Notes under the pieces: generated by a model
The model's input: the letters and a program-made list of their open reading frames with translations, nothing else
Databases searched by the model: none
What the model was told of the DNA's origin: nothing
Shown here: in pieces, positions 23,690 through 35,892 of the stretch
How positions within the stretch are numbered: the first letter of the stretch is position 1
How the letters are laid out: each line of letters starts with the position of its first letter
Made by a program: the position numbers and the translations under genes
From: Nectonema munidae
Taxonomy: Eukaryota > Nematomorpha > Nectonematoida > Nectonematidae
DNA: 64,000 nucleotides
Direction of reading: 5' to 3'
NCBI GenBank assembly: GCA_030549495.1
Contig: JAUIRK010001052.1
Span: forward strand, 1,550,001 to 1,614,000

Positions 23690-25981
23690 TAACTTTACCT
23701 AATCTTGATCTGCCTGAAATATTGGTCAATTTGATTAAATTTAAAATTGCAAAAATAGTAAACGAGTGCACTAAAATAAAGGCATTAATTAAAAATTCAA
23801 AATATAATATTAAAAAATTATTGGATAACATTTGATTTACTCAATCTGATTAAAATAAGAAATATCTGTCATGCAAAGTTAAAAAAATGTAATACAAATC
23901 CCAAACTCAAAAAGGAATTTATTAAATATAGAAACGAAGTTAAAGCCAAAATCAAACATTTGAAACAAAATTATTATTCTAAAATCTTTAGCGGTATAGG
24001 TTCACCCAATGACACTTGGAATATAATTAATAAAATAATTAAACCATGTAAAAATGAAAAATATGCTATTAAAATAAATGATAAACAATGAATGAAATCA
24101 AACCAAAAAATTCATGTGATATCAGCAATATTTCAATATATAAATTGAGTTTGATTTTAAACTACATAATCAAATTGCCATCATTCATGTATCGAGTTCA
24201 GTGTTTATCCTACATCATTTAAACTTGCAAAGGTGGTTCCCGTTTTCAAAAAAGGAAATAAATTTTAAATCAACAATTATAGGCCTATAAATATTATCAA
24301 TACGTTATCAAAATTTTTCGAAAAAATTACTATATATAATCAGATTCATTGATATAAAAACAAATTAAATTTATTATACAAATATCAGTTTTGGTTTAGG
24401 TCTAAATATAGTACTGAACATCTACATATATTTTTTTTAGAAAAAATCCAATATTATTTAGATAACTCAGATAGTGTTATAGCTATATTTCTCGATTTAA
24501 GTAATGCGTTCGATACGATTTCACATTCAAAACTTTTAATAAAATTGGATCATTTTGGCTTTCTCAGTCTACTATTTCTTTTTTTGAATTCATATAGACA
24601 ACAACTTGTTACTATACACAATACAAATTCCTCGATGAAACATACTTCTTCTGGAATACCTCAGGGTTCCATTTTGTAGCCAAATACTGTTTTGCCTATA
24701 TATAAATGATATTTACACTTCAAATACGTATTTAGACCCTTCCACTTTTACCCCTTTCAAGATTTAGTACTCTTTCTGATATTTCTGAGGATATTTCTTC
24801 AAACTTAAATTCTATAGTCAAATGGTTCACTGCAAATTTTCTAAAAATAAATTATGATAAATCAAAACAACGGTATTTTCTAATAACAATATTATTTGTC
24901 GCAAATTATATGCCAGTAAGTTTGGTCTTGCGATAGTTGATAAGTTTTATCTTTTCCGTTTAATGGTGAGCAATAAGTGTTCATTGTCAGATCATATTGA
25001 CTTGTCTTCTAAAGTAAGTAGTGTACTTGGTTAGTTTAAAAGATTTTAAAATGATTTCAATTTAAACATTAAATTAAATTTATATAATTCTTTGGTGTTA
25101 CCTCATTTTTACTATAGCGTAGTAAATTGGGCTTTTAAAATACAGAGAGCACTGCGCACCATCGTTTGTTAATAATAATTTATTGAAATTAAAGGATATA
25201 TACCATGTTCAGATATCAAAATTTATATACAAATACAATCATAATATGCTTCCTATAATTTTCAATGATTGGATTTCCTCAATATATCAAAATCCACATC
25301 ACTCGCTGCGGTTTCCAACTAAATTTGTAATTCCATATGTTAGGCTTCCAAATTCTAAAATGTATTTAAAATATAGAGTAATATGATTTTGGAATGAATT
25401 TGTATATAAATCGAAATTCATTTGTACTTCGTTTTATAATTTTAAATATAAAATAAAAGAATACTTTATAAGTAAATATGAAATGAATTGTAATATTGAG
25501 GATTGTTTCTTATGTTCAACCTAGTAACATAGTATATGTATATACACTCATCTTGAGTATTCTAAATAATTTTCTTCACAATTATACATAAATATTCATC
25601 AAGCCCTGTCTTCATATATGATTCGTAGCATTTGTATAATCTTTCCTTCTTTGTGATGTTTTTTCTTCCTATTTTTTACTATTTAGTTGTTTATTCGCCA
25701 TTCTTTTCCTGTGATGTAATTATATATTTTATGATTATTATTTAAACTATTTTCGAATAGTTTTTTTACAAATATTGTTAACTCAATATTTGTTCTGGAT
25801 AATCAATTCTATATTAGGATACTCATACCAACAGCTTGAAATGGCATTTGAGTTTCCTCGCTTTTTCTTAACGTAAAATTGTAATACATCTTTTCTTCAT
25901 AAATAATTTATAATGTTGATGAAATGACATATTAATATTATTATTGTTTTGTTTGTTATGCGAAATAAATTCTTCTTCTTA
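23690..25981 (+). mobile_element. LINE relic with reverse transcriptase, TTC-repeat 3' end
   Basis: Non-LTR retrotransposon, endonuclease lost. Plus-strand pieces: the linker helices (KEFIKYRNEVKAKIKHLKQN, 23920-23980, then TWNIINKI); RT blocks FRSKYSTEHL, VIAIFLDLSNAFDTISHSKL (24475-24535) and SSGIPQGSIL (24650-24676); the LDLSSKVSSVLG-type domain; and the C-terminal tail LPIIFNDW, RFPTKFVIPYVRLPNS and FWNEF (25240-25400). It has many stops and frame changes, for example a stop after GSIL; the YADD core is not readable. The 3' UTR runs to AAATAAATTCTTCTTCTT at 25963-25980. Best placed in the CR1/Jockey-type RT group; the clade is not resolved by eye. Confidence 0.85.
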
Positions 25982-25984
25982 TAG

Positions 25985-26960
25985 ATCTGAATCACAAAAT
26001 CGAACTAAATTTGGTTAAACTTCTTTTCATTTAAAAAATTTTTTTTTGACGTTTGAATTTCAGAATGTATATAAATTTTTAAGACAACAATTTCGATTGT
26101 TAATTGATTTTCATTCGGATACGAGGATTTGGAGTTTTGTCGTCCTCCGTATTATTGAGATCTGACAGAGCTTCTTGAAATTGTTTTGATAACTGTACAA
26201 TCTTGAGCGTAGAGATACTTGTTACAAAAAAAGAGTTTAATTGACTAAGCTGAAGACAATACCAATATATAGTGCTCATGACAAATTAACGAGGTTTTAA
26301 AAAATACTCATGACTTTCCTTGGAACTCAGTAACAGTGTGTTTATTTTTATTTTTCCATTTTAAGTATTATTTATTAGGAAAAACTTCATTCAACTTTAT
26401 ACAACAATTTAGACATTTGAGTTTCATATTTGAATTTCTCAGTATGATTTTGTTTGTTGAGTTTATAGCACTCTCCTAACTAATGAAATAGCTCGGTCTC
26501 TTCATTTTACCTCATATATAAAAGTTTACAAACGTTTTACGCGTGTATATTGGCAAACATTTAGTTGAAACAATTTTGTCAGTGTAGTATAAATGCAGAT
26601 TTAGGGTTGTAATGTGATGCTCGAGTTAATATTGAGTGTCGTAATGTAAATGCGTGCTAATCAATACAATTTTGCACAAAATATTTTACATTCTTTCTTT
26701 GTTCGTAATCCCCCTATCTCAATTGTTTTTATTGTTATCTGGTTTGTTTCGCTACTTTTTAACTTGATCAGCACGTGCTCTCTTTCTTCAACGATATCAT
26801 CTTCTGGTGTGTTAGGTATGTATGCATGAACCGCCTATTTTCTATCATCGTTCACTTTTTCCCAAAGGCATTTGTGAGTTTTTTTATATTCTTGTTAGTG
26901 ACAGCACTCGCAGTGGCATGACGGAGCAAGAAAGGAGACTCTTTTCATAATTCTCCCTTC
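25985..26960. other. Gene-free AT-rich stretch
   Basis: Nothing recognised. Confidence 0.5.
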
Positions 26961-26961
26961 T

Positions 26962-26991
26962 CAGGACCGTACCCACAAAGTTTTTTGTGGG
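26962..26991. repeat. Hairpin next to a hAT-like terminus
   Basis: CAGGACCGTACCCAC has the form of a hAT MITE end and runs directly into a hairpin with perfect 8-bp arms (CCCACAAA and TTTGTGGG, 4-nt loop). No partner end was found, so the MITE assignment is tentative. Confidence 0.35.
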
Positions 26992-27351
26992 GCCTCCAAA
27001 TGATCTTCCTTAGTTAAAAATTAGTGCGGAGAACTAACACGCTGCTGATACGAGTAAAATTGCCCTTTTGGATTGCATGTGGATGGGGTAGGAAAGTTTT
27101 CTTCTTTTTCGACCTGCTCCTACTTTGCTGTAGGGTCGCTGTTGTAGATACGTCTCTCCATATTATAGACCACGAAGGGGTTTTCATCTTCATGTTCATT
27201 ACATCAAGTGCTTTAGATAAGTCCAAATGTAATTTTATTAGTCCAAACTAAAAAAACAAAAAAAGAACTACTAGGACAATCTGAACATAAAAATACAAAT
27301 GATAAATTGTCAACATTCTCAATATATGTCAGCTTCTGATATCTATTTCTA

Positions 27352-27512
27352 AAGGGCGTGAGTAGGGTTGGTTAGATGCTGGATTCGATAATTCAAGGTC
27401 TTGGGTTCGATCCCGCATCAAGCCTGCTTTTCTCATAGTTCGATACAAGCGGCGCAATTGTGCCTTCTCGATGAAAACACCCTATGGTAACCTTTGCCTA
27501 ACCTTTCCTTTC
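27352..27512 (+). mobile_element. tRNA-derived SINE, copy 1
   Basis: About 160 bp. The head has an A-box-like GGTTGGTTAGATGCTGG and a textbook B box, GGTTCGATCCC (27404-27414), spaced as in a tRNA, then an unrelated body (GCGCAATTGTGCCTTCTCGA) and an ACCTTTGCCT-rich tail. A second copy lies inverted at 31.4 kb. A real tRNA gene is excluded: there is no acceptor stem pairing. Confidence 0.85.
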
Positions 27513-27519
27513 TATAAAC

Positions 27520-28600
27520 ACATGTATGCGATGTTATTATAATATATGTATCCCCTATTCTTATGAATTTTTGATTGAGTTGTTTTTCAATCATAAATGA
27601 AAGTTATAGAATAATTTGCTATATTTTATATACAATATTGAAAAAAAATACAAAATTTTAATTTATTTCAATAGAGTCTCAATGAGGAAGTGCAAAGATT
27701 GTTCCACGGTTAATATCGTTACGCCCAATTTGAATAAGGAGGAGGGGGAAATCCACAAAAACCAAAACGTCCGAAATCAAAACGCCAGAAAACTAAAAGG
27801 CCAGAAACCAAGAAAACTAAATTTCTTAATAATTGATACCCTCAAAATGAATACAATTTTATATAATATTTTAAATCTTGTTTTGGGTATAGTGAATTTT
27901 TTTTTGTTGTTAGCAAAATCGAATGCTTTTTCTATTTTTTATCTGATTCGAAGATGAAACTTGAATTACCGTGCTTATGGGTACTTCTAAAGTCCATTTT
28001 ATTAAAATTTCTACTAAAATTATTCCAAATATTATATCAATTCAAAATTTCTGTAAAAATAATGTTTTGGATCATTTTTTAAAATCTACCAGCATGGAAT
28101 TTAATTATATTTTTCAAAAAAAAACTTAATTATAAAAAAATCCTTTTTATAAATTTGTAATTTTATAAAAAAAATAACAAAAATTCTTTGTTTTTTCCAA
28201 CAAAAAAGAGATTTGTAGGAAGTACTTTTATAAGTTAAAAATTTTATACTAAATTTATTTTTCAAAAAAATATATTTTTACTTTTAGTTAGTTTGCTAGT
28301 TACTTGTTTAGCAATTAGTCATTTTGCAAGATTAATAGTCAGTTTGCAATTAGTAAAAATTACTAACTCATAAAGATAATTGAAAATTTATTTATAATCT
28401 GTCAAAAACCAGTAAACCCTTTCTCATAATCAGTATACTTTCTGTTCTAATGCATAGTACATATAAATTTTTAGGCGATCCTGTTAAAATGTGATAACGA
28501 TGAAATTAATGCTTTTTTACATAGTAAGAATAGTTCACAGACAACTCCCTGCAAAACGAACTCGCTCTATGAGCAATCATACCAAATCACCGAGTCGCAT
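27520..28600. other. Gene-free AT-rich stretch
   Basis: Only low-complexity A/T-rich sequence and unremarkable open frames. Confidence 0.5.
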
Positions 28601-28606
28601 TTCTAA

Positions 28607-28765
28607 CTAGCCTAGTTTGTCATCTTGATATTTTTGCGTGATGATCTTTGCAGTTGAATAATTAACTGAGAGAATTTTGAAGTTTACATTAGGGCCAACA
28701 GAGATAACCATTTTTACTAATTCTGACTTTTTCTCATTTGAAATTTTGTTATACATTGAAAAATA
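28607..28765 (-). pseudogene. Possible transposase helix-turn-helix fragment
   Basis: Encodes KISNEKKSELVKMVISVG followed by VNYSTAKIITQKYQDDK. The pattern of a helix, a short link and YSTAK-I---Y is that of the N-terminal paired-like HTH of Tc1/mariner-type and related transposases. No DDE part follows on the minus strand, so this is an isolated piece if the call is right. Confidence 0.35.
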
Positions 28766-29162
28766 AAAATGATATTTCAACTCAACATATGTGTATTTAT
28801 AGTGTTTGTAAGATGACCGATACGAATACAAAGCAATTGAAAAAATTTCTGGAAACTGTTCAAGTTTTCAAGCTTTGGAATACTGTAGATCAAAGTTTAT
28901 AAGTGCTAATTTAAAAATTCTTAATTTTAATAATAGTTTTCACATCATAAACCATTTTTTACAGCTTTTACTTTATTTTCTTTTATCAAAATTAAAAAAA
29001 TAGCATTTTATTACTTGCACAATACAAATTTGACATTTTATCTTCAAACTTAAACTTTGAAAAGCGACTTATTTGAAGTATAAAAAAACTTAAAGTAAAA
29101 AAAGACGAACTTAAAGTAAATATGGTATATAGATGATTTTTAAAAGTGGAAAATTATATAGC

Positions 29163-29180
29163 ACCCCCCCCCCCCTCCCC
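29163..29180. repeat. Poly-C tract
   Basis: Thirteen C, one T and four C in a row, unusual in DNA with this little GC. Confidence 0.9.
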
Positions 29181-29589
29181 CTATTGAGAATAAAAACGTT
29201 AATTTCTATAGTTTTTAAAATAAATGGGCTTTTATTAGAGTGATCGAGTTTACTTATAAATTCACTCATCACTTTTTCTAATGCTTTAATTTATCCTATA
29301 TTTTATTACAGGATACTTTGTTTTTGATTTGAATAAAAAGATATTTTTCATCTCACTCGGATAGTTTATTTAAAGAGTTAAAGTTGCTCAAGGTTACACA
29401 TATATTCATATCAAAAGTAATGAATTTTTATCTCAAATAGAAAAACAAGCTCCTGCCTTCAAGCATTACTTACGGTCTTGAATTCGGTCTACAATTGATC
29501 TAATGGGATATTTGGTCGAATCCGACAATGGGGTGAATATCGTAATTCGTTGAACATGTTTTTTAATCTACAAGATAAGTCATAACTCT

Positions 29590-29690
29590 ACTCTAACTAA
29601 CCCTAACATTAATCCTAAAATTAACTCTACCATTAATCTTAAAACTAACTCTTAGATTAATCCTAAAAACTAACGCCGACTCTAACGCTA
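29590..29690. repeat. Degenerate 24-bp repeats (CTAAC-rich)
   Basis: About four decayed units of the form TAACTCTAMCATTAATCCTA plus AAAA. They resemble telomeric CTAACC only by coincidence of a few words; see rejected items. Confidence 0.6.
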
Positions 29691-30819
29691 ATTCTAACAC
29701 AAATTCAACGAATTGTCGCATTTGAATATAATTGTTGTCCCATTTTTATCCAATTATCACATTCGATCAATTGAATTACCAACAAATTTGAATATTCATA
29801 ACTATAATACCAGAAATAATCAAGCTTTTTACACTTCACTCGCCTATAGGGAAATTTGCATTGTACGAACTTAATCTCATTTTCCCTCGAATTTGTTTCT
29901 AACTAGACTCCACTGTATATTGTATTCATGGGCTAAGATATTATATATAATATAGTGGTAATCATGGTGGAATATAATTTTTTTCAAATGAATATATAAT
30001 GAGAGGAAGCACTTTTCCTATATTTACAAACCAGATTAGTAAAATTTACCAACTTTTTAGATAAAAGTTGGTAAATCATACCAAGATAAATCGGATAAAT
30101 TAAAATAACTATACATGATATTCTTCAATTAAATATTTACAAAAGTGAAATGAATTGGGTAGATTAAATGTATCAAGATATACCCAAATACCACTGTTGC
30201 ATAGGTAAAAGTGGTATTGGCCGTTATTCACACATATAATTGACATGATTGATAAACCAAATGTGGATTTTACAAAGATTGAAACGAGAAGATACATTAG
30301 ACGAATTGGCATATAGACGTTATCTTGTTGATTTTATTTAAACCAATTTGGTAGCCTTCCCAAACCAAGTAAAGCTCTTTCAAAGATGAGCCCTTCACTT
30401 TGTAAAAGGTATGATCAACTTGGCCACTTTGTTTCTGCCATTGAAAATAAAAAAAGACTCAAATGCAGGATGTGCCATAAATTAACTCTATCTATGTGCA
30501 AAATATCTATTCATGTAGATTGTTTTATAAAATACTACACATACTAAAAATCTTTTTAAAAGCCTTTCATTACAATTATTCTTTTTACTTACTTTGTTTT
30601 TATTGAAAAACTTAGTAATGACCAACGTATCACTTATGCTACAGCTATTTTTATGAAAACTAAATTTTTTTAATATTTTTTATAAATATTATTGAATAGC
30701 TTAAACTGATCGCGATGTAAAGTTTGGTAAAAATTCAAAAAAAAATTTGTTGTCTAAAGGCATTTAAACGAAAAATATAATAGGATTTAGAGATTTCGGA
30801 AATATAGACAATATAAACA
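29691..30819. other. Gene-free AT-rich stretch
   Basis: Nothing recognised. Confidence 0.5.
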
Positions 30820-30972
30820 CTCTCACTCAGACAACACACAAAAAACACGGAGACACTACACAAACAGACGCATAAACACACGCACAGTCATACACACAAA
30901 TAAACAAAACACACATGCATATAAACAAACAGAAACATAAACACACACTCACACACAAGCAAACACACACAT
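30820..30972. repeat. CA-rich simple repeat
   Basis: Imperfect ACACA/ATAAACA run of about 150 bp. Confidence 0.85.
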
Positions 30973-30999
30973 TTTTTTTATTTTTTCATAAATTTTTTT

Positions 31000-31245
31000 G
31001 GTACTAATAAATTTAATGATAGAATTTCACCTGTTGTATTTTTACATGATCACTTTTTCAAAACATGTCATAAGTTTTGGACTCCAGAAGATTCGATGAC
31101 AATTGACAGACAACTTGTTAACTTTAGAGGTGGGTGTTCAATAAAAATTTATGACCTTAAAAAGCAAGGTCATTACGGTATCAAAGTCTACCATTTGAAT
31201 AACTCAAAAACCTATTACTACATGAAAAGTGAAATATAAATTATT
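31000..31245 (+). pseudogene. piggyBac transposase fragment (first-Asp region)
   Basis: Encodes SMTIDRQLVNFRGGCSIKIY then GHYGIKVYHL, matching the piggyBac block TIDEQLv-FRGRC-F--Y--KP-KYGIK with the catalytic Asp kept and the next Glu changed to Arg. Preceding residues (FFKTCHKFWTPED) also fit. Nothing of the transposase remains on either side. The CA-rich repeat directly precedes it. Confidence 0.75.
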
Positions 31246-31427
31246 AAAAAATAAGAAAAGAATTTTCTGGTAATTCTATTGTGAAAAGGGTGACAAAAAA
31301 GTTAGAGATAGCAAGTGAATGTGGAGTAAACCTATTTTTAAAAAACAAAAAAGAAGGATAAAATCGTTGTCAAAAGAACCTTATTATAATTCTACAAAAA
31401 TAAGGTCGACTATTCAAGAACTGAACT

Positions 31428-31580
31428 CTAAAGGTAAAGGTACCAGCAGGTGTTTTCATCAAGAAGGCACAATTGCGCTGCTTGTATCGAACAGTTAGGC
31501 AAGTAGGCTTGATGTGGGATCCAACCCAAGACCTTGAGTTATCGAAACCCAGTATCTAACCAACATTAATCACGTCCTGA
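31428..31580 (-). mobile_element. tRNA-derived SINE, copy 2
   Basis: The reverse complement aligns with copy 1 over its whole length: GTTGGTTAGATACTGG, TCAAGGTCTTGGGTT with a one-base B-box change, CATCAAGCCT, GCGCAATTGTGCCTTCTTGA, GAAAACACC and a pyrimidine-rich ACCTTTACCTTT tail. The two copies differ by roughly 15-20 percent, so the family is not very recent. Confidence 0.85.
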
Positions 31581-31584
31581 GTAT

Positions 31585-33060
31585 TCTCTTTGAAATTTTT
31601 ATGGATTTCTAGAAAGAATAGAAACATCTTGTACTCCTACAAATGGCAATTTTAGAGTTCCTGCCCGGTTTCAATATTTTTTTTTGCGTTTTTGCTTTGA
31701 ATTTGAATAAAGCTTTGCTTCTATCTATTCATTTTTTGTAACTTAAGTTGTGACATAAAACACTTTTAGTAAAATTACCCTAAATTACATAAATGAGTTA
31801 ATTTTTCTTCTAAATCATGAATTTCAAGATAAATGAAAGAATACGATAAAGGTTAAAAACCATTACTGCCTAATTTTGGGTTAAATCAGATTATAAAACT
31901 TCACCTGGAGTAAAACTCCATAAGGACGTCATGCGAAGGATCCCAAAAAGTTAAAAGAAGAGATTGAAAAATTAAGAAAGTTATAAGAAATTGACAGTAC
32001 TCAAAATTTGGTTTCCGCAAGAAACCTTTAATAATACCGTTTCTTATAAATAAAAAGAGGTATGTTATGAAGCTCACTAAATAGATATTATTTTTAATTT
32101 GCAAGTTCTTTTCTTTTTTCGTATTGTTTGATTCACTGAGTTAGAATGTTTTGTGGATAGTTGGATTGGCGAAGAGATTTTGCATGTCTGGTTTATGTGG
32201 AAAAAACGGTGAAGTTCTAAGGCAATAATACGCACAGATACTGAACTTGTCTGTCTCAATAACTCACAGTCTAAGGAAGTTTGCTCTTATCTTCGCATTT
32301 TTAAGCTTTGTTCGATGATTAATTTGAATTTTTAGTGAATTCTTCAACATTATCTGTCATTAACAAGAAATACTTTTTAACGTGGTGTATTGAGATAGAG
32401 TGATGCAAAATGTTTATCTTATTTTATTTTACAAGCTTTGGTTGGTTTTACATTAAAATCGCAATTTAAAATGGCATATAAAAGAATATAACAAATTATT
32501 AATATTTAAGTTAGTTGCTTGCAACTCTAATCATTTTCTACGAATATACATCATCACCTACATTTACTTATGATGGTCATACCCACTTTTTGAGAGCAAT
32601 TGTTTCAACCAAAGCTCAATATAATCCAACCTCTTGAGTAAGTTTATTTATTTTAAATATTTGATAAGTGAAGTAAGTTTAACAGAGATGGGAAATGGGA
32701 ACTATTGTGGGAGACCTTCAGTTTTGTAGCGTTCTTTGAATATGCAATGTTTTTAATTTATCTATATCTTTATTGATAGATTGATATAACGAATAAACAC
32801 TCAATGAATATTCGCAAAGACTTTTTTCAAAAACAAAAAACACACAATTTTTAGTGTTAAACATTAATATAAAGTAGTTTAGGGAAAGTTTTGAAGTTTT
32901 AAAATGTCAGCATATTTGATTAAAGTAATAAATAGATATATTTGTTAGTCTTTCATTATTCTTCATGAAAACCTTTTCCATTATTCAAAACTGTTTGCAA
33001 AATTGATTTTTTTGGTAACAAATTTGTCTAAAATAGCATCCAATCTTCTGTCTTTCAATT
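31585..33060. other. Gene-free AT-rich stretch
   Basis: Nothing recognised. Confidence 0.5.
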
Positions 33061-33063
33061 TAA

Positions 33064-33090
33064 TACAGTCAACCCTCGCTTATTCACGGT
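33064..33090 (+). repeat. Solo pogo/Tigger-like terminus
   Basis: TA followed by CAGTCAACCCTCGCTTATTC, the form of a pogo-type Tc1/mariner inverted repeat after its TA target. The opposite end was not found. Confidence 0.45.
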
Positions 33091-33849
33091 CCAGCATCAA
33101 CCTAAAAACAGCAATCTCAACTTCCTATCACTATGTTTTTACACACTGTATAAAAGATTATTGATTCAATTCTTGAAGATGATAAAAAGGAATATGTAGT
33201 ATCAGAGAAGATTTTAACTAATCCTCTATTTTGTCCAATCTGTTTTCTTCAAACCTTATTTTAAAGTTTTATTTATCTTTGATATTTTTATTTAGTAAAC
33301 TTTATTTGTATAAATAAAATTTGTGTAAATACTTCATTTTATTATCTTAGCTACAAATGCTTTTAAATTTAGTGTTAAAAAATTTTTATTATATGAATAA
33401 CTCGTTTTTCTTTCTCTAAAGTGAGAGTCCTAAAAAGTTTTTATGTTTCAATCGTAGTTAAGTGTGACACTTATTACTTTTATATTATCCAATTTTTTTT
33501 GTAAATTTATTATTTAAACACATTAAGTTTTACCACATCAATTCACTTCGCAGTTCAATGAATGAGGATAGTTTTAATGCTCGCAATCTTCTTTTTGTTC
33601 ACAGAGATATTCGATTGAATATTGACACCATTATTTATATGTATGCTAAAAAGTGTCCTAGACGGATGAGGCTCCTTAATCCTCTTAGTTCTTAATCTAG
33701 TTAATTTCTTATGATAAACTTATAATAAATTGATATATTATTATGATACTCTAAATTTTATGATAAAAAGTCAATTTTCGCTTTTTATTAAACTATTACC
33801 CAAAATAATAATAAAATAAGAAAAAAATATTATAGGAAATATAATTTTT

Positions 33850-34345
33850 GGGAATTCCTGTTCATTTAACATGAGGAAAATTGAGAAAGTACAAAAAGTG
33901 TTCACTAAATATTTGAAAGGTATGAAAAACCTCAGCTATGAAGAAAGATTAAAAATCCTAAATTTACCTACATTGTACTACAGAACGATTCGCAATGAAA
34001 TGATAACTATATTTAATATAATAAATGGTAATATGGATATCAATAGAAATATTTTACCTGAATTTTCGACAAGAATATTCAGATCTCACCAGTACAAACT
34101 GAATACAGAACTTTCAACCAAATTCAGACGAAATTATTTTGCATTGAGAGGACTCAAAAGATGGAATAGTTTACCTACCAAAGTTATTCCATCAAGCTCA
34201 ATTGACATGTTCAAGAAAAAATTAGACAAATTTATTGGCAATGAAATGTATAAATATATATAATTGAATTTGCAGATGCATTTTCATAGGCGTAAGCCTT
34301 TTATAATGCTTAATAAACTTATGTTATGTTATGTTACAAATTTGA
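33850..34345 (+). mobile_element. 5'-truncated LINE, TTATG-tail family, copy 1
   Basis: Encodes the last 130 residues of a LINE ORF2 without a break: KIEKVQKVFTKYLKG, LSYEERLKILNLPTL, FSTRIFRSHQYKL, RNYFALRGLKRWNSLP and MFKKKLDKF, the standard post-RT tail. The 3' UTR is only about 60 bp, with a GGC-GTAA-GCC hairpin (34288-34297) before TGCTTAATAAA and a (TTATG)n tail. The hairpin plus short tandem tail suggests 3'-end recognition by the RT. Confidence 0.85.
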
Positions 34346-34349
34346 GTTC

Positions 34350-35780
34350 TAGTTTAGTAAAATTCGCCCCCCTAATGCCAACTTCTAGATCCGCCTCTGC
34401 AAAAATTTTTAACTTTGTTGACGTCATCACTAGTTCTAAATTGTCTTTTTAAATTCTAATTTTTTTTTTAATTCATAATTGTTTTTTTTTTATTTTTTCT
34501 CACCTATCACAAGCCAACAGTTTTCTCCTACTTTTCGACAGAATTAAGCTTAAACGTTTAAAATTTTATTCCATATTATTTCTTCCAACACATGCTTATA
34601 TGATTTTCTTTATATATATCAATCTTTCAAAATATATGTTGATTCCAAAAAAAAAGAAAATATTAATATATATTATTTGAAAATTAATTTCAAAAGTGCA
34701 TTTTTTACCATTTTCTCTTATGAAATTGCCTTTTTCCTTTCAATTTTTTTAAATATATCTTTCTTCGAAAAAAAATCAATTAAAAAATTAAATTGATTCC
34801 AAAATATATATATATAGAATTATAGAATAAAAATATTAATTGGAAAATTAATAAGGTGTTGTTTAGTGTGCGCTCAATTCGCGTGTTTTTAATTGTTAAA
34901 TCTATCGCAACAAAGACTTTATATTACATGAAAAGGCAACACGATATTGAAAAAACTTCCCCTTCCTCTTTCACATATTTAAACTTAGTTGAAAAAAATT
35001 ACATGGGTAGGTGTAAAAGAAATAAAGAAAGTGATTGAATTAGCAAGATATCATATATTGATTTAGATAAGACGAATAAGAAAAAAGCACACTTTGAGGT
35101 ATAATCTAAAAGTAATGATGCTACTAATTCAAATCAAGGTGTCTGCATGCCTAGGGCGCTGCTCAGTGTGCATTCTATTTGGATACCAACGCCACAGAAA
35201 AGGAGATGAAATTTGATATACAAGTTCTCTTACATAACTATTCTGATTTGCTAAATTATTTTGAGAAGGACAAAATTGTGTGAACTCAGGAATTTAGGTC
35301 TAAATTTTCGATAAATTTCTTCTTCTAAATTTCAAATTGTCTTGCTATCTTAATCGACCAAATGATTCTTTAAAAGAACTTTTATCCTATTTTTTGAGAC
35401 CAAGGAACAGAACTTTTGTTAAGTTCAACACACACACACACACATTGCTTTTTATTAGCAGAAAGAATTTATATGACACATGACAAGACATAACTTGTGA
35501 TACACTGACTAATATATGGATAACATTTTTCGATTGGTATTTAAAAGAAGACAAAAATATATGACTATTGCTCGATTTTACTCTTTCATGATGATGACCC
35601 ATGTTTTTTAGTTTGCATTAGTATCGTTTCCCACATAAGCAATGGAGAATAGAAAAATTATTGTAAAATGTGCCTTTGAGTACTGGAAGTTTGTTTCCTT
35701 CAAAGTTGAGTATTAGTTTCTTATATTAAAAATATGTAGTTAATTAGTTCATTTAAAATTAAAATAATAAAACTTTTGGT
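34350..35780. other. Gene-free AT-rich stretch
   Basis: Short (CA)n at 35429-35444. Nothing else recognised. Confidence 0.5.
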
Positions 35781-35784
35781 ATTA

Positions 35785-35892
35785 TGTTTTTAATGAATAA
35801 ATTTTGGGCAAAATGTCTTTATCCGAATAGTTTTTTGCAAACTCTATTTTGGCAAATTGTCCTTCTGCGAATAATTTTTAGGCGAATTATCG
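35785..35892. repeat. Possible lone arm of a foldback element
   Basis: Spaced words GGGCAAAATGTC, GGCAAATTGTCC and GGCGAATTATCG resemble the arms of the element at 54396-55006 and may be a decayed arm of a related family. Similarity is by word pattern only. Confidence 0.3.

Noticed and set aside
27014-27251. Overlapping open frames on both strands
   Set aside because: Slightly GC-richer patch with no recognisable protein features in either strand.
27352-27512. tRNA gene
   Set aside because: The B box is good but there is no acceptor stem, the copy is repeated elsewhere with a non-tRNA body, and the tail is SINE-like.
29580-29700. CTAACCCTAAC words resembling an interstitial telomere
   Set aside because: The units are about 24 bp and degenerate; there is no run of a 5-7 bp telomere motif.
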